Shown here in pieces: positions 1 through 11,559 of a stretch of DNA of 64,000 bases. The notes beneath the pieces were generated by a model. That model did no database searches, was not told the origin of the DNA, and saw nothing but the letters and a program-made list of their open reading frames with translations. Where the stretch lies: NCBI GenBank assembly GCA_035610365.1, contig CM069436.1, positions 7,306,937 through 7,370,936 on the forward strand. The letters run 5' to 3'. The stretch comes from Aquatica leii. Its lineage: Eukaryota > Arthropoda > Insecta > Coleoptera > Lampyridae. Position 1 is the stretch's first letter; each line of letters opens with the position of its first letter. The position numbers and the translations under genes were made by a program.

Positions 1-600
1 TATCAGTCAATAGGAAAGTTATTGATGTCCATTTTTTTAAAAACTCGTGGTCGTATGGGTTTACCAGTGATAAGAAGATGTACAAATTCTCCTAACATAT
101 TGCAACACAAAAGTACAGTTAATCTTTCTTTTGGTACCACCACTGCATGTTTCATTTTTAAACGCCATAGTTTTGTTAGAAAAAACTCAAAACATGCCAG
201 TATCGTCAGCATTAAAGATGTCCCGTTCCGAACAATTTGCACGAATGCTGAGTAATTTTTCTTTCAAATCATTTACAACATTTCTATCAACAACTGCAAC
301 ATCTCTACAAATAGATTTGTATGTAATGTAGTAATTCAATTGATGAGTTTCAGCAATCTGTTTAGTCTTTTCTTGTAATGTCTCAAATCTTGCTAAACCA
401 AGTTAAGACTTTAGAATCAACAACACTAGTGATACTTTTTCTCAATTTCCTTAATTTTTTTGCAAAATTTCCATCTTCAGGCTATGGTTTATAAAGATTA
501 TCTTTAAGTGATTAGATATCTGAGATTTGGGTTTTACCAACAATGAACTGTTCTGTAAGTGCACGGATACCCAAGGAGTTGGATAGATGGTAGTAGTCAA
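1..600 (-). pseudogene. pogo/Tigger-like DDE transposase, broken and cut by the window edge
   Basis: On the minus strand I read an N-terminal CENP-B-like HTH remnant (VGKTQISDI, then a KKLRKLRKS-like stretch and VLTWFSK), followed by FNADDTGMF, which matches the FNADETG block carrying the first catalytic Asp of Tigger/pogo transposases. After a lysine-rich segment (FKNETCSGG) the frame shifts near position 110 into KERLTVLLC and GKPIRPRVFK, the conserved region just before the second Asp. Breaks seen: several in-frame stops, a TGA after the FNADDTGMF block, the frameshift, and a TGA at positions 5-7 where the family usually has Trp. The rest of the catalytic domain lies beyond the window edge. 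Family membership is clear; a functional product is not possible from this copy. Confidence 0.85.
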
Positions 601-1021
601 GAATTAAAATTTTTTTGTTTGAACCCAGTGTTGTTTATCATCGCAAAAACGAAAAACACACAACGAAATTAAGAAAAGTGTGAAATATGTTTGCTTTCTG
701 ATTCTATGGTTTTCTTTGATTTTCTAAATAAAAGAAAACCATAGATATTCTTAACTTTATAAGAAAAAAGTGTTCGCCATTGAAATAGTCAGTTATTCGG
801 AGGTTTTCCCCTAGAAAACCGTTAAAATGTCCCCGTTCTTCAGTGTCCGCTATTTGGAAGTTAAAAGTTGAAAAATAAACACAAACAATTAAAAATAGAA
901 AAGAAAAAAAGTTAGAAAACGAAGTTTACTAAAAAACAAACTACAGCAGCCACTAAACAATAAAAACTATAAAAATATCTCTCATTTAACACACATAAAC
1001 ATCAACATACTACTTTGACGA
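601..1021. other. Non-coding stretch, flank of the pogo remnant
   Basis: No gene is seen. Positions 841-860 read CAGTGTCCGCTATTTGGAAG and positions 793-805 contain a similar TTATTCGGAGGTT string; both resemble the terminal repeats of Tigger-type elements, but they face the wrong way to be the end of the transposase remnant at 1-600, so the link is only a guess. Confidence 0.3.
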
Positions 1022-2420
1022 ATACAAAACATGACGTCAGTTTTCTATGCAGGCAGTAGCGGCGCTGTGATCTTAATTGAGATTATCTATATTGCTGCCC
1101 GTACAAGACCTCCTGACCTACTGGAATTTTTTATATTGAATGGATTGTTTCGTGTTACTGAAAAGCCTGTGATGTAGGCAATTATGCGTGCACGTGTGTT
1201 GGTGGTTGAGGACAGTGCACGTGCAAGCTCTTAAATGATATTAGTTTGATTTTACTTTGCTTTTGTTGGTACCATTTCGTCTTCACTTGTGATGTACGTC
1301 AAATATTTCCTCGAAAGGTAGTTTCGCCTTGGCATAGAAAGTTTCTCACCTACAGAGTCTATACAAACATATCAATTAAACACAGTAACTTATGATGTCG
1401 CATCTTTTCTTTTTCTAGTCATTCGCACGTCGTAGCAATTGGCTCAGCAAGGCAAGGATGAGATTCTTCTCGCTTTGCTAGCAATCATCGACAATTTGTA
1501 GGCAAGTGACTTTGCATGTAGAGCCAACACATTAGATTCATTAATAGATTTGCAAACCTAATTGAATCGTTTAATTCTGGTTGTTTGGAGTTACGCAAAC
1601 AGTCCGCTAATGATCCATTGATATGCGCTTTGTTACCGGCGGAACATTGCCAAACTAACCCCTTTTTGTTTGACACAGAGACTGATGTCATTTTTACACT
1701 GGCATGCTTCTATAGATTTGTTTTCATTCAGAATTGAATCAATAGGTTCGCTCTGCACTGAGAGAACCATTTTGTCAGAAGTCACAAAGATTAATGACCC
1801 TTTAGGATTCCTTTGTCTACCTACATTTTTCGCAAAACGATTAATGTAGCATCTGTGGGTTATAGGTTTAGATTAGGACACAGAGCCCCCTTAACAATTT
1901 TCGCAGTCGGTGGAAAAAGTATAAAGCATCACTCGTCGTATAAAGGCTTCTTTCGTTGAATGTTCGTTGCATTCATTCTGCTATGCGTCAGAGTTAAGTT
2001 ACGCTTGCGTAATTTTTCTTTCGTTTGTAGATCAGGATAATCAGTTTTTTGTTTCGTTCGTAATGGCCAAATAGAAAGTTGCACCACTTCAAAAGTTATT
2101 CATTTCTCGTTTAGAACTGTTGGCAGCAGTGTTATTGTCTAAGGTTGTTGCATTCGTATTAAAGAGGTATAAATAGATCGTAGCCATAAAATAAATAATC
2201 GCTTGAAGTGATTTGCAGGCAGCATTGGCGTGAATACGCTCTTCGTTGCATCGTTGGAAGACATTTATAGCTAACCGTCTCTCATACATCCAAAAAATTC
2301 TTTCTCCTAGTTGATGGCGTCACGTTCGTACTTGTGGCAACTCAGCCGACCACGTGTCGCCTGGTCGACCAAATTAGCTTCATCAGCAGAAAGAATTCTG
2401 GCCGAAAAAAATAGTTATTT
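1022..2420 (-). pseudogene. Decayed coding stretch of unknown family
   Basis: I do not recognise the product. On the minus strand, stitched across frameshifts, the sequence reads like protein for about 1.4 kb: LVDQATRGRLSCHKYERDAI, then RTKQKTDYPDLQTKEKLRKR, then NPKGSLIFVTSDKMVLSVQ, then SLAYKLSMIASKARR, CYDVRMTRKRK and finally LTYITSEDEMVPTKAK. Long open runs are separated by isolated stops in one frame (for example TAA and TGA between 1335 and 1400), which is typical of a mutated ORF and not of random AT-rich DNA. Composition is also more GC-rich than its surroundings. It may be the gag-like or accessory protein of a mobile element, or a processed host pseudogene; I cannot decide. Confidence 0.4.
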
Positions 2421-4439
2421 TGTTATTTCTTCGTATGATGGCTGATCATTGTTGGAGCATCGTATAAGATTTTCTATTATTTAAAAATTCCAGAAAATAG
2501 TTGTACTACTGGCAGGTTTTTAAATTTGTATAACATTAAAAACATGAGGTTTTTATGTATTGCCCTCTATCAAATGCTAACACGTTTCAGCATTTAGACA
2601 ATGCTGTATTTATACCATTTCAACGTCACTAAAACAAAGATTCGTTAAGTTATTGCTAATTAACTTGGTTCCTTGAAAAAAAATTTCCAAAAACCTGATT
2701 TCCTAACTATTCTTAAAACGGCATTTTCTTTGTCGACTTACTTAATGGAAAACAAATCATTTGGCTTTGACAATGATGTGTTTTAATGAATTTGCAAAGC
2801 CATAAGTATCTGAATGCTCTAAATGCCCAAAACCAATAAAACAGAAAACCAGAAGAAAAAATCAACAAAATAAAAGATCACTCAAAAGTAATTGCCAAAA
2901 ACAATTCAAAATTTGAGATACTCTATTTAACCAACAACACGATAAGTTTGTTGAACATTTTCTGATATCTTAAAACTTCGGATTTTAAAAAAGTACCAAA
3001 AAGCAGTAAATGATATACCACAGCCAATGAAAAAGCTGGTCCAACAGAAGTTGGTACTACTTTTTATGCATAACAACTTATGGCCCCTATTATATTAACG
3101 ACCCCGCATAAAGTTCGATAGATTGTATTTCAGCAAAAGTTTGAAACAATGTTTTTGTTTTGTATTACAGTAAAAAGTCAACACTATCTTATCTTATTAA
3201 ATAATCGGATATAACAATATTAATTTTTTCCACATACTACTAAGATCTTGATAAAGAAAAATATTTCAACAAACCCTTAATTACATAAATATTTAGCATT
3301 GTAATAAACCAAAAATAAGACATGTAACTAATATAAAGAATTTTGAACGTAGGCGAAAAAAATTGTAATTACCTACAATCCTATAATTATACGCTATTAA
3401 AGTACTACGATGAAACCGGCCAAATGTTTAAACACTTTTCTAAGTACTTACGAATGTTCCCATAGAAATAAACCCCTTAGAATTCGTACCATGACAAAAA
3501 ATCGAAACGCCAAAAAATAAGACCAACGACCTAAGTTTATAAATTTAAAGACCCTTGTTAAATAGTAACAAAAACAAGTCTTAACGACTTCTTCCCGTCG
3601 TTATTTGCGTATGTAGCGAAGAATTAAGTTCTTTTGCATTAAGCGCGATGGATTGTTAAATTTCGCTGTTGTTGCTTTGTAATTGTTTGTAATTACAACT
3701 ACCGGAAAGTGAAGTCTAATTTATACATGAATATTTTCAAGCAAAAAACTATACCAAAAATTTGAAAGTCATTCTTTGATTAAAATGTAACTCGTTTGCA
3801 AAAAAGATTACTCGCGTTCGTTTTATGAACTCTGCTAAACTACGCAATTTCAAAGGCCATTAGTTAATTTTTTGTTGATATTTTGATGGCGTTGTTTGTT
3901 AATTTATTTACAAACAGTGCTGTTCTGAAGCGGAACAAACTTCAGTTGAGATTTTTTTGTAAGAAGTTTTGTCATCGACCAAGCTGGTACGTATAGTCAG
4001 ATTTGCATTGCGCAGCCAATTCAAAACGCTAAATTACAACGTAACAAAAATAATAAATAAAGGTTATAATTACAATCTAAAAAATATTAGATAAATATAC
4101 AAGCTTCTAATTAAGACTTATGTCAAACGGGTGTGTTATTAGAATTAGACAAATTATACGAAATGTTTTTAAAAGGTGGAGATATTCTAAAGCCTGTTAG
4201 ACATTAATAATTGTCGTACTTTTTCACATGCTATTAAAACATGATATTGGTTTTTGACCATTTGCACATAAATAACATTGTGCAGCTGACGTATTGAAAA
4301 AATTCGAGTGCTTGTAAATCTTTCGATTAAGACGTTTTCACCAAACAAAATTTATTAGACTAATTTGTATAAACATTGTTTTGGCACAATGCAATCTTCT
4401 TGTATCCGAAAATTTTAATATCTTAAAGGTGGTATATAA
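2421..4439. other. AT-rich stretch, nothing recognised
   Basis: No ORF with protein-like composition, no terminal repeats and no clear tandem structure were seen on either strand in this 2-kb block. Confidence 0.5.
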
Positions 4440-7060
4440 CAAAGCCACTTTGAATCAAACCTGTTTTTGAAAAATTCTCAGAAAATTAAAGGTTTCTCTA
4501 CAGTAAATTTAAAAAAATTCTTTTTTCTAAAAATTTTGAACAGAACAAAAAAACCAAGCAAAAACAATTACAGTTTTAAGTAAAATTTTGTTAAAAAAAT
4601 TAATTTATTGTATGATACGTCAAACTTAGTAAAAAACAACTAATCTTTTTACTAATAATAAAAAAACAATGCACGATTAAAACTCTTAGAAATACAACCC
4701 GACTAAATTAGTTACTGTAAAATAAATAAAAATTATATTGAAACAGAAACGCTACAAAACTTTCAGCTCAAAAAACATTAAAATTGTTTCATACTGTTCT
4801 TTCATTACTAAGATTTATGACTACTTAAACTTAATCATACTTTATCAGTCATTAATCATTACTATGGTAACTATTCGTTATGACTAACTTATTAAATAAA
4901 CTTTTGTCATGATTAATTCATTAGTCGTTAATAAAGTATTACTTACAATTCCTTTTTAAAAGTTACAGATGATACAATTCGCATAAAAATAATAGACCTA
5001 ATCACATATTTAAAAATCATTTCAATTTAGTAACGTTTGATTTTCAAAAAAATTATTTGAAATAGTCTTTTTTCTAGAAAATTTTGAACAGCACAAAAAA
5101 TAACTACAGTTTTAAGTTAATCTTTGTTAAAGAAATTAATTTATTGTAAAACATGTAAAAACTTGGTAAAAACAATCAGTTTTTAGTATTAGATAAAAAA
5201 TATAATGCGTTATTAAAGCCAAAGAAAAAAACAAGAAACTATAAAAAAAGAACTACACAATTATGTGGTGTTAAAAAACGGAAAAAATTAGGAAATATAG
5301 TTGAGAAACCTAAAGCAACCGAACTTTAAAGTAAAGAGCACGAAATAGAAACTAGAAAACTTATGATCAAAAATATGACTACACCGTAAGAAAAACTAAA
5401 AGATATGCTTAAAAACGCACGACCAGAAGTTTTAGAAAAACAACCCGAGTAAATAAGTTAATGTAAAAATTTTAAAAAATATATTTCAAGAGAGAAATGC
5501 CATAAACTTTTCAGTACAAATTTGACATACTCAAAAAACAAGTATAAAAAGATCATACTTTATTAGTCATTAATCATTATTATGGCAATTATTCACTATC
5601 ATTAAGTTATTAATTAAAAGTAAATAACTATAACGGCAAAAAACGTTGTAAGTTGATTTTACACCCGCGTAACTCAAAATAGTTTTGAATAAAACTTATG
5701 ATGAAAAAAGTGACTATATTATTAGAAAAGCTAAAACAAAAACACTTGGCCAGAAGATTAAAACCCTTAGAAAGACAACCCAAATAAATTAGTTAGCGCA
5801 AAAATAACAAAAAACATATTTCGATAGAGAAATACTACAACTTATTTGTTCAAATTTGACGTACTCAAAAAATAAATTGACCACTAAAACTCAATCGTAC
5901 TTTATTAGATAATTATCATTATTATGGCAATTATTCATTACAACTAACTTATTAAATAAACTTTAATCATAAGTCATAATTACGTCACATTCATTACTCG
6001 TTAATAAAGTAAATCATGTTTTTAAAAACTACAGTTGATATATTTCGAATCAAAAAAATAAATGTAAATACATGTTAAGAAATCATTCCAATTTAGTTGC
6101 GTTTGATTTTCACATAGTAATGTCAAAAACAGCTCTTTGTGAACTTATGGACGTCAAAAAGTGAACTACAAGAAAGTTCAAACGGTGTCAGTACTATTAA
6201 TGTGCTATTTATGCAATTGCAATAACAAATGAAGTTGCAACTACAAGCAATTTATCAATTGAAACCTTTAATCGTTATTATGTCCATTATTAATAATGAC
6301 TAACTTATTAAATAATTTTAGTCATAAATCATGAATAATTTTCATTCATTAATCGTTGATAAACAACTACTCACAATTGATTTTTCATAGATCGTGTTTA
6401 AAAGCTACAGTTGACATGATTTGAATAAAAATAATGACCATAATCGCATAATAACCTTTCGTTAGCTGCGTCGTTAGAGTAATATACGTTCCTAGCAAAA
6501 AGTTAAGAAATTATTCAAATTTAGTCGCGTATGATTTTCACAGAGTACAGTCAAAAACAGTTTTTGGTGAACTTATAGACGCACCAAAGTCATGTACTAC
6601 TCTAAATGTGCCAAAGTTTAATTGTCATTATGGCAATTACTTATTAAATAAACTTTAGTCATAAATCATAATTAATTCTCATTTATTATTCGTTGATAAA
6701 CTATTACTCACAGTTGATTTTTCATAGATCGTGTTTAAAAGCTACAGTTGACATAATTCGAATAAAAACGATAGACATGATTGCATATTAAAGAATCCAT
6801 TCTAATTTAGTTGTGATTGATTTTCACAGAGTAAAGTTACTCTCGGTGAACAGATGGACGCCCCAAAGTCAGGTGAGTTGGAGTATAATATACGACTGTC
6901 AGTAAATCCAAACGGTGTCACTACTCTAAATGTGCAAAATTTTGTCATTTATACTATTGCAATACGAAATAAAATTGCAACTACAAGTGATTCATCAATT
7001 GACTTTAAACCTACATTGACAACAATCGTAACAAACATAATTTTCGTACTCTGACTGCTA
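4440..7060. repeat. Degenerate tandem array, period about 350 bp
   Basis: A block beginning near CATTATTATGGCAATTATT recurs at about 4863, 5577, 5924, 6277 and 6624, spaced 714 (two units), 347, 353 and 347 bp. Each unit also carries ACTAACTTATTAAATAAA and a later GATTTTCACAGAGTA block. A second sub-motif (ACAACCC followed by an AAATTAGTTA-like string) recurs at about 4690, 5437 and 5775. The last unit contains a short open frame at 6854-7054, but homologous units interrupt it, so I do not call it a gene. This looks like an old complex satellite or a tandemly amplified mobile-element fragment. Confidence 0.7.
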
Positions 7061-7212
7061 CAGAAATTACTGAATACTGATTGTAAAAAAACACTAGTTA
7101 TCTCAACGCATGCTCACAATTTAAAATGGGACATAATCGAGCACAAATAATCCTCGTATGACCTAAGTATTACGCAAAAATTTTTCCAGTCAAATAAAAA
7201 TTTGCCCAAGCC

Positions 7213-7704
7213 GACGTTATTCAGAAACCTAAAAAATAGATCAATGACCTTACTTATAAAAAATCTTCCAGCAATGCTTTCTAGACTTTGACAAACAATT
7301 ATTTGTCAAAGACAAAATGCCCATACCCAATTATCAATTTGGTTTTACAGCTGAGCAAAATAGTAAACATTGTAATCTTTCTCGACGCAAACCATGACAA
7401 AATTTAAATTAAAACAAACTATTTCTCATCTTTACATGGTTAAATTGTATTTTAATTTTTTTTATTTAGAGAAGCACACATTTCCTTTAAATAGACGGAA
7501 AATATACGTAAATTTAACATAGATTGGATCTACGTTAAATTAGTAGTATATTGGACATAAGTTAGACATAAATTAGACGCAAATAAAACATAAGTGGACG
7601 TAAATTGGATAAACTGGACCTACGTTAAACATAAATTAAAGGTATATGGACGTAAGTTAGACGTAAATTAAACATAAATTAATCTAAATTGGGCGTAAGT
7701 TAGA
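7213..7704. repeat. Direct duplication, copy 1
   Basis: From GACGTTATTCAGAAACCT to GGGCGTAAGTTAGA this block matches 8872-9354 almost base for base, with small indels. It contains an internal inverted repeat (CTTTGACAAACAATTATTTGTCAAAG) and the start of a short-period degenerate array. No coding potential was seen. The two copies are offset by about 1.66 kb. Confidence 0.85.
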
Positions 7705-7880
7705 CATAAACCAAACGTGTATTAAACGTAAATTCAATTTAGTTTAGACTTCAATTGGAAACAAATTGAACGTAAATTGCATATAAATGGACGTAAAGTA
7801 AACGTAAAATAGACGTTAAGTGAAGGTAAAGTATATTTAAATTGAACATAAATTGAACGAAAATTAAACGTAAATTACAC
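7497..7880. repeat. Short-period degenerate minisatellite
   Basis: About 380 bp made of loosely repeated 10-12-mers of the form GACGTAAATTR, GACATAAATTA and AACGTAAATT. More than twenty degenerate copies are visible, with purine/pyrimidine drift between them. The first 200 bp belong to the duplicated block; 7705-7880 is unique to this copy. Confidence 0.8.
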
Positions 7881-8435
7881 ACGCACCAACCCCAATACAA
7901 CTAGGACGATACGACAATACTTTATACATCACGATTTCAATGCAGTCGCTGATAGTTTACAATTGAGATTGACAAAACTCGTATCAGTATTTATACATAG
8001 ACATCGGAAAAAGCTTAACATAGAAAACTCAGATCTAGTCAAAATAAAAACAATTTATTGCTTTCCAAGAAACCATAAAATCGTTACAAAACCAATTCAA
8101 ACTACTACACCAACTTTCAACATTGAAATAAAATTTCAGTGAAATAACTTTTTGAATATTGATAATAGCAGTAATAGGTACAAATAAAAAATAAGAGGAA
8201 TTAGTGTGAAGTGTAGTGCAAAATATCTTTAGCAATTGAAAACCCATTCCATCTACTCCAATTCTCAATAATTTCAAAATTCTAAAAAATTTCAACTGAC
8301 TGCAATTTAAGTTCAAAAAACTAAAATCACAAACTATAAAACAATGATAAGACCAGTAGTGGCATACAGAAGTGAAAAATTACTAAACACCCAGAGAAAC
8401 TATTAACAAAGTAGGAACCGCAATTCCTAAAGAAA
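7881..8435. other. AT-rich stretch, nothing recognised
   Basis: A 93-codon frame exists on the minus strand (8035-8316), but its composition (Phe, Asn, Leu, Ile from A/T runs) matches the background and I recognise no motif, so I do not call a gene. Confidence 0.4.
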
Positions 8436-8871
8436 AAAACTGGTGTGGTCACCACACAACTTTCTTATAAGAAATGAAGGAATGTCTACATATTTTTTTA
8501 AGGTTATGTTGTCATAAAACCATTTTGAAATAAAATGTACATGTTTGTATTGATTTCCAGCGTGCTATTTTTTTTTGAAATTTTTTCCTCGATTTCATTA
8601 AGATCATATCGACTAACCTTCGATATTATTTACCCCTTTAGTAAATCAGTAAAGAAATCGTCGCAGGCAGGATTCGAAACTATATTATATTTGTGAATTC
8701 ATTTTAAATTACAAATTAAATATGTGATAAACTGTTAATGGTACAATTTTTTTTATTTGAATAAATCATTAGGAAAAATTATCTCTATAAGAAACTGTAA
8801 AAATAATTCGAATGATTTACATACGTACAAAATTATATAAGAAAAACTGTTAAAAATGGCGGACGTTATTC
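8436..8871. repeat. Dispersed repeat related to 38212-40860
   Basis: The start contains the palindrome GTGTGGTCACCACAC followed by a CTTATAAG-like string and GTTGTCATAAAACCATTTTGAA, matching 38216-38312. The end (from about 8790) matches the tandem units at 38366-40740, including ACATACGTACAAAATTATATAAG and AAAATGGCGG. The middle holds GGCAGGATTCGAA at 8667-8679, a tRNA T-arm-like motif also present at 10141 and 40797. The unit is interrupted at 8872 by copy 2 of the 490-bp duplication. Confidence 0.75.
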
Positions 8872-9354
8872 AGAAACCTGAAAAATAGATCAATGACCTT
8901 ACTTATAAAAAATCTTCTAGCAAAACTTTTTAGACTTTGACAAACAATTATTTGTCAAAGACAAAAAGCCCATACCCAATTATCAATTTGGTTTTACAGC
9001 TGAGCAAAATAGTAAACGTTGTTTCTCGACGTCAACCATGGCATTATTTAAATTAAAACAAGCCATTTCTTATCTTTACATGGTTAAATTGTATCTTAAT
9101 TTTTTTTTATTTAGAGAAGCACATTCTCCTTAAATAGACGGAAAATATACGTAAATTTAACATAGATTGGATCTACGTTAAACATAAATTAGTAGTATAT
9201 TGGACGTAAATTAGACATAAATTAGACGTAAATAAAACATAAATGGACGTATATTCGATAAACTGGACCTACGTTGAACATAAATTAAAGGTATATGGAC
9301 GTCAGTTAGTTAGTAAATTAAACATAAATTGATCTAAATTGGGCGTAAGTTAGA
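8872..9354. repeat. Direct duplication, copy 2
   Basis: Matches 7213-7704. On both sides it is embedded in the dispersed 305-bp repeat: the left flank is AAAAATGGCG and the right flank is ACTTTTGGTTCGAAAGTTATC, which in other copies of that repeat lie about 130 bp apart. It therefore replaced the middle of one unit. Confidence 0.85.
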
Positions 9355-9422
9355 ACTTTTGGTTCGAAAGTTATCGTGGGTACATCCAAAGATAATTTAA
9401 ATAAAATGCAGCACTCCGTATA

Positions 9423-10038
9423 TTGTGTGTCCCGGAAATTCTGAAGCATACAGATTAACTTGGGATTTGAAAATTTTGATTTATATGTTCCCAAAGTGTT
9501 TTTAAGATATTTCCAGTATCAGAACATATGACAATGTGTACCAGAGAACGTTTTGCGTAATCATTTTTAAATTTTAATAACAAATATCAAAAATATTTCC
9601 TAAACTGTAGCACGTGGTAAAAAGTTTAGTTTAAAATACGGATGTAAACAGCGTATCAGTAATAGTCATTTTAGTGTAGTAACATCAATCCTACGACTGC
9701 GGTAATATCGCAGTTACGTACGAAGGTTCAAATTTCAATGCGGTTCATGTTTTTTTAAATTGTATTATTATTTTAAAGTAATGACGTTTAATTTTTATCA
9801 GTAACGAGACATAATTAATCGTGTTACTTGTTTTTATAAAACTCATAATAAATCCATTATGAATATTTTTGATATTTCTTATTTAATTTTGAAAATTATT
9901 ACGCAAAATTATCTCTGGTACACATTGTCATATGTTCCGATACTGGAAATATTTTAAAAACACTTTGGGCACATATAAATCGAAAATTTAAAATTCCCCA
10001 TGTTAATCTATATGCTTTAAAATTTCCGGAACACACGG
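9423..10038. mobile_element. 616-bp MITE with long terminal inverted repeats, TA target site
   Basis: The outer 170 bp at each end are inverted repeats of each other: left from TTGTGTGTCCCGGAAATTC, right ending GAATTTCCGGAACACACGG after allowing for small changes, and inside both arms AATATGACAATGTGTACCAGAGA-like blocks match. TA is present on both sides (9421-9422 and 10039-10040). Removing the element plus one TA restores GCACTCCGTATATAAACAAAT, the exact sequence found in sister repeats at 38534 and 40386. No ORF is present. The TA target and termini suggest a Tc1/mariner-type non-autonomous element. Confidence 0.9.
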
Positions 10039-10040
10039 TA

Positions 10041-10430
10041 TAAACAAATAAAAAAAAAATATAGAGAAAAAATGTTATTTTTTAATGTATCTTGCATTCC
10101 CTTCAAGATATAGAATTTTTTTCTAAAAAAAATCGCCGTAGGCAGGATTCGAACCTAAGATTGTATATGGAATTCACTTCCGGTTTCTTTATCAGACCCA
10201 TCTTTGATAGAACCAAGAGAATATGAAAAAATATATCGTGAGTGGATCTTTACACACAGACACACACAGACACCTAAAATTTTTTTGTCAAAAATACATT
10301 TTTCTGATTTAGGAGACTTTGAAACGTAAAATTATGCAATAAAAACTTTTTGAAAAAAAATGCGATCACTATACTTTCCTTATAGAAAAGTCAAAAGAAC
10401 GAGTAAATATAGATTAAAATAGACGAGACT
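10041..10430 (-). repeat. Dispersed repeat with tRNA-like B box, possibly SINE-derived
   Basis: Read on the minus strand, 10138-10156 gives AGGTTCGAATCCTGCCTAC, which contains a perfect RNA polymerase III B box (GGTTCGAATCC) followed by an acceptor-like tail. A TGGGTCTGATA block lies about 45 nt upstream, the spacing expected between A and B boxes, though its match to the A-box consensus is poor. Similar B-box strings occur at 8667 and 40797 in the same repeat family. The stems of a full tRNA do not form. A short CA/GA-rich run (10250-10273) follows. Confidence 0.45.
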
Positions 10431-10586
10431 GAATAGAATAAGTAAAAAACAAATCTCAAAGAAAGTATATAGGGTTACCACAAAGAATCATCAAGTTTGG
10501 CAAAATTATAATTCAGAAAGTATTACAGATAGAGTAGTAAATGACGTCTATTGACAGAGAAAATAATCAAGTTTATGCGCATTATT

Positions 10587-11459
10587 CTACAAATGTTCAA
10601 TGTGGACTCTTCGAGTTACACGACAGACGTCCAAACGATAATGCGGTTTAGCTCATACCTTCTGCAATATGTCTTGGTCGATACTGTTAACAACAGCAGC
10701 AATGCGTTGTCTCAGTTCATCTAGTGTTGTAGGTAGCGGTAGTACAAAAGTCTATACAACGGTGAGAGAGTATTTTGTTTGGATACCGGCGCATCTCAAT
10801 TTCCCTGTGAGGCGGAGCTCCAACTTGTTAAAATACAAAGTTGTTGGAATCATCTGTCAATTGCGGAAATAACAACAATTCTAACGTTTCCAGGTAGGAT
10901 ATACCGGTTACAGTTTTTTTATGACAAAAAAACGGTTCATACAATTTAATGTTAGATACTGCACAAAAGACATTCAATTTTAGAGAATCCCTTTCATGTT
11001 GCACAATAGCATGAGGTTTTTTCGTGCCCCATATTCAAATGTTGTGACGGTTCACCTTGCCACTTAAACGAAATGTCAGTTCGTCGCTAAACTCCAGACG
11101 CTTACCAAATTCGTCGTCCTCCATTGCTTTCTGAATTTTCGTACAAAATTCGGTTCGTTTAACATAGTCGTCTGGTCATAAACGTTGCACTATCTGTATA
11201 CTTTATGGTTTAACTTCCAATCGTTCAGCAAAATTTTCTAAACAGTTGAGGAATAAGTTCACGGCTTGCCCGATTGGTGAACTGTTGTGGCAAACAAATA
11301 AAACATTGTGGTCTGGAATAGTCGATTCCATTGTAGAATGTTCCTATGACCTGAAAGATCCATTTTGTATTGTTGTCGGAATGCACGTTGCACTGTAAAA
11401 ATCGAGAAACATCGCGCGTACTCTAACACACCAAACGCTTTCTGCTGCATAGTCACCAT
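10587..11459 (-). pseudogene. Mariner-like transposase, inactivated
   Basis: Minus strand. The N-terminus reads QQKAFGVLEYARC and VQRAFR, the HTH entry typical of this mariner subgroup. The centre reads SDELTFRLSGKVNRHNI (first catalytic Asp in SDE), KKPHAIVQHERDS and LNVFCAVS. The second Asp block, normally QQDGAPPH, reads QVGAPPH with Asp changed to Val. The segment that should carry the third Asp (the SPDLTPxD region) is absent: the reading jumps straight to VLPLPTTLDELRQRI. The C-terminus RVHIEHL then a stop is typical. Several frameshifts and stops are present. At about 290 codons it is shorter than the usual 340-350. It cannot be active. Confidence 0.9.
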
Positions 11460-11559
11460 TCTGCATATTACGTGCGTGTCCTTGTCGTTATCTATAGACA
11501 TTATCTGTATTATATTAAGCGCTATAGGCCATTAAGGTCTGTGTCTCTTTGAATTATTT

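Noticed and set aside
841..870. Tigger-type terminal repeat as the end of the transposase remnant at 1-600
   Set aside because: The orientation is inward to the right, not to the remnant, so it cannot close that element.
2290..2400. Hairpin of ATTCTTTCTCCTAGTTGATG with its imperfect inverse, considered as a microRNA precursor
   Set aside because: Pairing is imperfect, the loop is long, and the segment lies in a decayed coding stretch.
8035..8316. 93-codon minus-strand frame as a small gene
   Set aside because: Composition follows the AT-rich background, with no motif, no conservation evidence and no neighbour context.
10134..10205. Complete tRNA gene on the minus strand
   Set aside because: Only the T-arm/B-box region fits; the acceptor and anticodon stems do not pair.
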